Positions 59,947-64,000 of a stretch of DNA of 64,000 nt are shown here, piece after piece. The notes under the pieces were generated by a model that saw only the letters and a list, made by a program, of their open reading frames with translations, made no database searches and was not told where the DNA came from. Both the position numbers and the translations under genes were made by a program. Each line of letters begins with the position of its first letter. Within the stretch, counting starts at the first letter, position 1. This DNA comes from Fusarium oxysporum f. sp. lycopersici 4287 (Eukaryota; Ascomycota; Sordariomycetes; Hypocreales; Nectriaceae), in assembly GCF_000149955.1 (NCBI RefSeq), contig NC_030992.1, forward strand, positions 1,904,366-1,968,365, in the 5' to 3' direction.

Positions 59947-60440
59947 CTAATTAAGCTTCGCCAATCTTTCGATAGTCTCGATGCCCAAGTGGCAAATACT
60001 TCCGTCTCTGCATCCGCTGCTTCTATTGGGCTGCGTAAAATGATACTCAAGCTTACATTCACACTTGCAGACTGTCACAGGGATATGTGCACATTCGAGT
60101 TCGGCATAGTCACTTTGTGATTTCTCTTTTACCGCCCTTGACATCTCCTTTGCTGTAGACTCCCTGGCCTTGTTGGCGTTGCTTTCAGCGATAGGCCTAG
60201 ACACATGTCCTTGGTACCTTCAATTTACTCCTCTTCATGCCAAGTAATCTTTCCGCTTGGATACATGCCGTAAAACCATTGTAGTTTTCCTCCCAGTATA
60301 ACGAATCCCACCCCATATAAAATTTCCTATCTCCTCCGTAGGAGCAAGGCCAACAAACACCTCCATTGCTGATGTTGCGATGATTGCTCTCCGCTGCCCT
60401 CCGCCCACCCCAGTAATTTCTCCACTATCGCGTGGCCCAA
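59947..60440 (-). CDS. Possible 3' part of a gene whose 5' end is lost in the assembly gap
   Basis: On the minus strand a frame running away from the N stretch reads SNGGVCWPCSYGG and MGWDSLYWEENYNGFTACIQ, then KRSKLK. A 49-nt GT-AG interval (GTACCA...ACAAG, about 60175-60223) would join it in phase to a second frame. That frame contains CKCECKLEYHF and ends IERLAKLN-stop at 59947. Several cysteines recur. I recognise no family, and other frames of the first block also look protein-like, so the evidence is thin. Any start codon would be inside the gap. Confidence 0.22.
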
Positions 60441-60467
60441 GAAATCTCTTTTGTCTAGAAAGTCAAA

Positions 60468-60953
60468 NNNNNNNNNNNNNNNNNNNNNNNNNNNNNNNNN
60501 NNNNNNNNNNNNNNNNNNNNNNNNNNNNNNNNNNNNNNNNNNNNNNNNNNNNNNNNNNNNNNNNNNNNNNNNNNNNNNNNNNNNNNNNNNNNNNNNNNNN
60601 NNNNNNNNNNNNNNNNNNNNNNNNNNNNNNNNNNNNNNNNNNNNNNNNNNNNNNNNNNNNNNNNNNNNNNNNNNNNNNNNNNNNNNNNNNNNNNNNNNNN
60701 NNNNNNNNNNNNNNNNNNNNNNNNNNNNNNNNNNNNNNNNNNNNNNNNNNNNNNNNNNNNNNNNNNNNNNNNNNNNNNNNNNNNNNNNNNNNNNNNNNNN
60801 NNNNNNNNNNNNNNNNNNNNNNNNNNNNNNNNNNNNNNNNNNNNNNNNNNNNNNNNNNNNNNNNNNNNNNNNNNNNNNNNNNNNNNNNNNNNNNNNNNNN
60901 NNNNNNNNNNNNNNNNNNNNNNNNNNNNNNNNNNNNNNNNNNNNNNNNNNNNN
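60468..60953. other. Assembly gap (486 N)
   Basis: A run of N of estimated or fixed size. It lies 51 bases downstream of the nsdD stop codon, so it removes most of that gene's 3' untranslated region. Confidence 0.99.
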
Positions 60954-61004
60954 TTCGTGCCATGAGCACGTCGTAATATAGCCAAAACTATCAAGCCAAG
61001 GGCC

Positions 61005-62378
61005 TCATTGTCGATGAGCCTCATCTTTAGGGCGAATCGACCTCGCCTCGAGTTGGCGTTTTCTTTCCAGTTTGGCGTAATGCAACCCGCAGGCGTTGCA
61101 GAGAGTCCGGGCTCCATCAGGTCCACGTCGCCATTCAGGGGTGTCGATTCGATTGCAACTGTGGCATCGTCCAGGAGGAGCAGCACGCTGTCCATCATCA
61201 GTTTAGTGTTGAAGAAATTAATCAGAGCCAGAAACTTACACCTCGACGCTTTTTAACTTCTGTGATACCATACGCTGGCTTCATTCCATCGCCGTACATG
61301 TTCACGTCGTGCTCTTCCTCGTAAGGTCCCTTCATCTTGGACCCTTCTCGGACTCGTTCGTTCTGGATCGAAGTTTGCACCAAGTCACGCACTTGCTCCA
61401 GTGATCTCTTGACAAGTTCGATATTGCTGAGCATATCGCTAACTTCTCGTTCCGTAGGCAGTCGAGCTGGGATAGGATGAGCTCCGTGCTGTTCTTGAGC
61501 GATTCTGCTGTAAGCTTCGGCAAAGTTAAAAATCGTACGAGACGAGGTGCCAATCTGTCAAAAGTCAGCGTTTTATGTTCTTGGTGAAACATGCAACTCA
61601 GGTGACTTACTCGGCTCAATGAGTCTTGATAGTTCCAGCTTTCGTAGTGCCTGTCAACTGTAGCTTCGTATCTGGCTCGGGCATATTCAGGGTCGTCCAC
61701 ATGAGGAGGCGCTCTAGGATCGTAAGATCCGGGAATATGTGGTGGCATTCCGTGCCTGGGGGAAATGGGATACGCAGGCAGAGGCATTTGACCTGGAGGC
61801 AGCTGGCCAGGCTGGTATGCGACAGGAGCTGGAGGGGGCGGAGGGGGATGAGCGTATGCACCATTGAGTGGGTGGTGAGGTTCAGGAAGCTTCTGCTCGG
61901 GATGGTGGTGGTGGTGTGGAGGTAGATCAGCTTTGGCCGAAGGACTCTGGCGACGGTCAGAGACAGGAGGGAGCGATGGTCGGTTGCTGAAATGAGGACG
62001 AGGAGAGTCCGCAAACGCAGGTCCATCTTGCCGAGGAAAGGATGAGGTCGGGTGGAGAGGCTGAGGAGACGAGCGCTTCTCGGCCTCTGGGAACGATCGG
62101 GGAGCTGGTGCGAAGGGCGACGGCAAACTCGAACCTGACTGCAGACCCGGCGCATGTGCAACAGGATAAGGCCCAGGTTTAGTGCCCTGGATGACCTCCG
62201 AGATTGAGGGCAGCGACTGGCGATTTGAGGGCTCCTGACCGTCGGCTGCTTTTCGAGGTTCAGAGATCATGTTGGCAATACTGGCAGCACCAGAGCTGGG
62301 TTGTGAATAACTGGAGAAAGGCGGTTGAGGCTGAGGTTGGTAATGGGCGGCCGGTGTGATGAGGGTTGCCGTTGCCAT
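61005..62378 (-). CDS. nsdD: GATA-type sexual development regulator NsdD (Csm1/SUB-1 orthologue)
   Basis: Three exons (61611-62378, 61240-61554, 61005-61187) give 421 residues. The start is the ATG at 62378 ([20 protein letters not shown]), the usual NsdD opening; the frame upstream extends only through TTG. The first 250 residues are Pro/Ser/His-rich and disordered, with [11 protein letters not shown] and [17 protein letters not shown] conserved-looking blocks. A helical region follows ([33 protein letters not shown]). Exon 3 encodes the GATA finger CHSC, 18 residues (with [10 protein letters not shown]), CNAC, and a basic tail ending HRQ. NsdD is a nuclear regulator required for fruiting-body development; it also represses conidiation and affects secondary metabolism (Csm1 in Fusarium fujikuroi). 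The finger is encoded only by the last exon, in a phase-0 module. Confidence 0.95.
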
Positions 62379-64000
62379 GGCGGAAGGTTCTCGATACGAC
62401 CTGCCCAACAAGATATCCCGCGAGTAGGAATGGTGATGGCGATGATCGGAGTATGGTTGATCGGGTTGAGGTGGGTGGTGTATTTGGTGTTCTGAATTGG
62501 TTGCAGAATGACGGCTGTAAAGACAAGAAATGTGTTAATATGGGAGGGGCAGACAGAAATATGAATACTTTCAAGTCGGGATTCAAACAGACCTTTGCCT
62601 GGCTCCAGAGTCAGCCGCTTCCATAGCGGATCTGGTAATTACTAACGATGATTTGGGACTGTTTTAAGGCCGTAGATGCATCTGACCTGGCTAGATCCGG
62701 CTTGGGGGTGTATGTGATGGGTGAAGGAAAACAGCAGTACGAATAAACGGGGAGGGGGGTGGTAAAGAATGAGGTTCCAGTAGTAAAAGAACTGAAGAAG
62801 CCAGGAATGGGTCAACACGGGACCAGGGTGGGAGATGTGACAATGGACTCAGGTGAAGGTTGGCAATGGGGTGTCAAAACGGGGAGGGGCCGATGAGGCG
62901 AAATGAAAAGAGGCGAAGAGAGAAACAAATAGTAGGTACCAGGCTAGGCACAAGGGGGTGGGTAGATCTGGCGTGCGATGGACAAGCGACAAGGGCCCTC
63001 GTGGTGGCGCTGAGCGGGACAGTGGCAGGGGGGTTCCGCCATACATAGAGGTCCTGGTTCGGATTGGGTTTGTTCTGGCTGGCCGACAGGGGCTTGCTTG
63101 AGTTGGCTTGGGGTCGTTCAAAGGCTGGCAGGGGGAGCGCCAAATTCAGGATTCCTCAGAAGTGGGAACGAGCTTCATCTATTGACGATGATGCTGCTGA
63201 TGATGATACTCCTCCTCCAAAGGACAGGGCGAGAATCCAGAGTAGCGCAAACTTAAGGAGGTCGATTGCCGCGAGACTGATCCAATGGCCGGGGTCTGGG
63301 AACGTAGCGCTTGGAATGAGGAGAGAGAGAATGGACGAGTGGAGCTAAGAAACCACGCACTGGATTGCACCCGTTGACGGCGATGTCGAAGCTAGCAACT
63401 TGACTGCGGAAATGCTCAATCGATGAACTTTGTAGTAAATACTGGCTCGACACGACCTTGAAAAACGGCTGGTACGCGGCGTGAGATGGAGTCGAAGTCG
63501 GGTATTAGTATGTGTCAAAATGGTTGATCAGATCCAGTACTGAAATTTGCGATTTGACCACAGTTGATGCAGATGCGGTAGCGTTCGTGGCTGTATATCT
63601 CAATGTTTTGTTGTTGTTTTTAATCTTGATATTTCGAATTTGATGTTGGCCTCTTTTTTTCTTTCGTCTCCTCTGGGCTGACTACTCTGTCTCCTGTGCA
63701 AGCAACTAGACAGGGATTGGTTGACTCGCAAAAGAAGGTACAATAGTGTACACAGACACGGAGCCAGGCAGCGCTGAGCCACTAGAATGGCGGGCAAGGA
63801 CAAATCCTGCTGCTGCGGACGGTGGTGTCTCTGCAGGCGCTTGAGTCAGCGCGGGGATATAGAAAAGCACAGTATAGTATAAACGATGTGGATAAGAGTT
63901 GAAAGTAGAGAGAAGGAGGATCGAAGACCGAGGTTTAGAAGAGAAGAGCCAGCAATCTATTTGTTGCTGCGGGAATGTGGAGGTGGAAAAGGTTGGGAAA
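62379..64000. other. Upstream region and likely long leader of nsdD
   Basis: About 1.6 kb upstream of the nsdD start to the window end. NsdD genes elsewhere have very long leaders and more than one transcript start. The region is C/T-rich on the coding strand in blocks and has several short ATG frames, but no conserved coding sequence could be supported. A further gene may begin beyond 64000. Confidence 0.5.

Larger units (their letters stand above)
54552..61004. other. Convergent 6.4 kb microsatellite-rich gap between gsh1 and nsdD
   Basis: Both flanking genes point into this interval, so no promoter of theirs is needed here. It holds many short tandem repeats of five or six bases, a G run, and a 486-base stretch of N. 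A possible partial gene lies beside the N stretch. No transposon or RNA gene was recognised. Confidence 0.55.

Noticed and set aside
1..64000. CRISPR array, bacterial operon, secondary-metabolite cluster or RIP-mutated transposon
   Set aside because: No spaced direct repeats, no polyketide, peptide-synthetase or terpene genes, no transposase-like frames, and no strong AT-rich block were seen.

Overview
The window looks like nuclear DNA of a filamentous ascomycete, most likely a Sordariomycete of the Hypocreales (Fusarium-like). Coding genes carry short introns (about 50-90 nt) with GTRNGY donors and CTAAC/CTGAC branch sites. Long pyrimidine-rich leaders precede many start codons. The gene set is typically fungal: a GPI-anchored beta-1,3-glucanosyltransferase, HisHF-type HIS7, an NsdD GATA factor and a fungal ornithine decarboxylase antizyme. 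No bacterial operon, CRISPR array, rRNA, intact tRNA, recognisable transposase or biosynthetic cluster was seen. The genus call is inferred from protein flavour, not from a search.

Layout: 498-5657 (-) is a very large disordered conserved protein. A 4 kb gene-poor gap with a possible decayed gene follows. 9651-14544 holds an RCR-like PY-motif membrane protein (-), the TFIIH subunit Tfb5 (+), a dienoyl-CoA isomerase (-) and a GH72 glucanosyltransferase (-). An Osh3-type oxysterol-binding protein (17510-20643, -) and a UBA-containing ArfGAP (23596-25891, +) are divergent across a 3 kb spacer. 28400-33243 holds ornithine decarboxylase antizyme (+, with a +1 frameshift site), HIS7 (-) and a TFIIIC tau55-like subunit (+). 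A Vps62-family protein (35257-36756, +) is followed by 5.2 kb with only gene relics. 42004-47550 holds a G-alpha subunit (+), MYG1 nuclease (+, frame broken) and Igo1/endosulfine (-). Glutamate-cysteine ligase GSH1 (52124-54551, +) and NsdD (61005-62378, -) are convergent, separated by 6.4 kb of microsatellite-rich DNA that contains a 486-base assembly gap.

The genes do not form one pathway. Several are growth and stress regulators: antizyme (polyamines), Igo1 (TORC1-Rim15-PP2A axis), G-alpha, NsdD (sexual versus asexual development), GSH1 (redox) and HIS7 (with general-control-like promoter sites). The strongest single signal is the antizyme recoding site. Two other genes, MYG1 and the large protein at 498-5657, also need a one-base frame change, both at runs of C. 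The MYG1 break is best explained by a real indel or an assembly error; the other could also be an intron. Neither looks like recoding.

Exon boundaries were worked out by hand from splice signals, family motifs and reading-frame arithmetic. Most give a CDS length divisible by three, but no alignment or RNA evidence was available.
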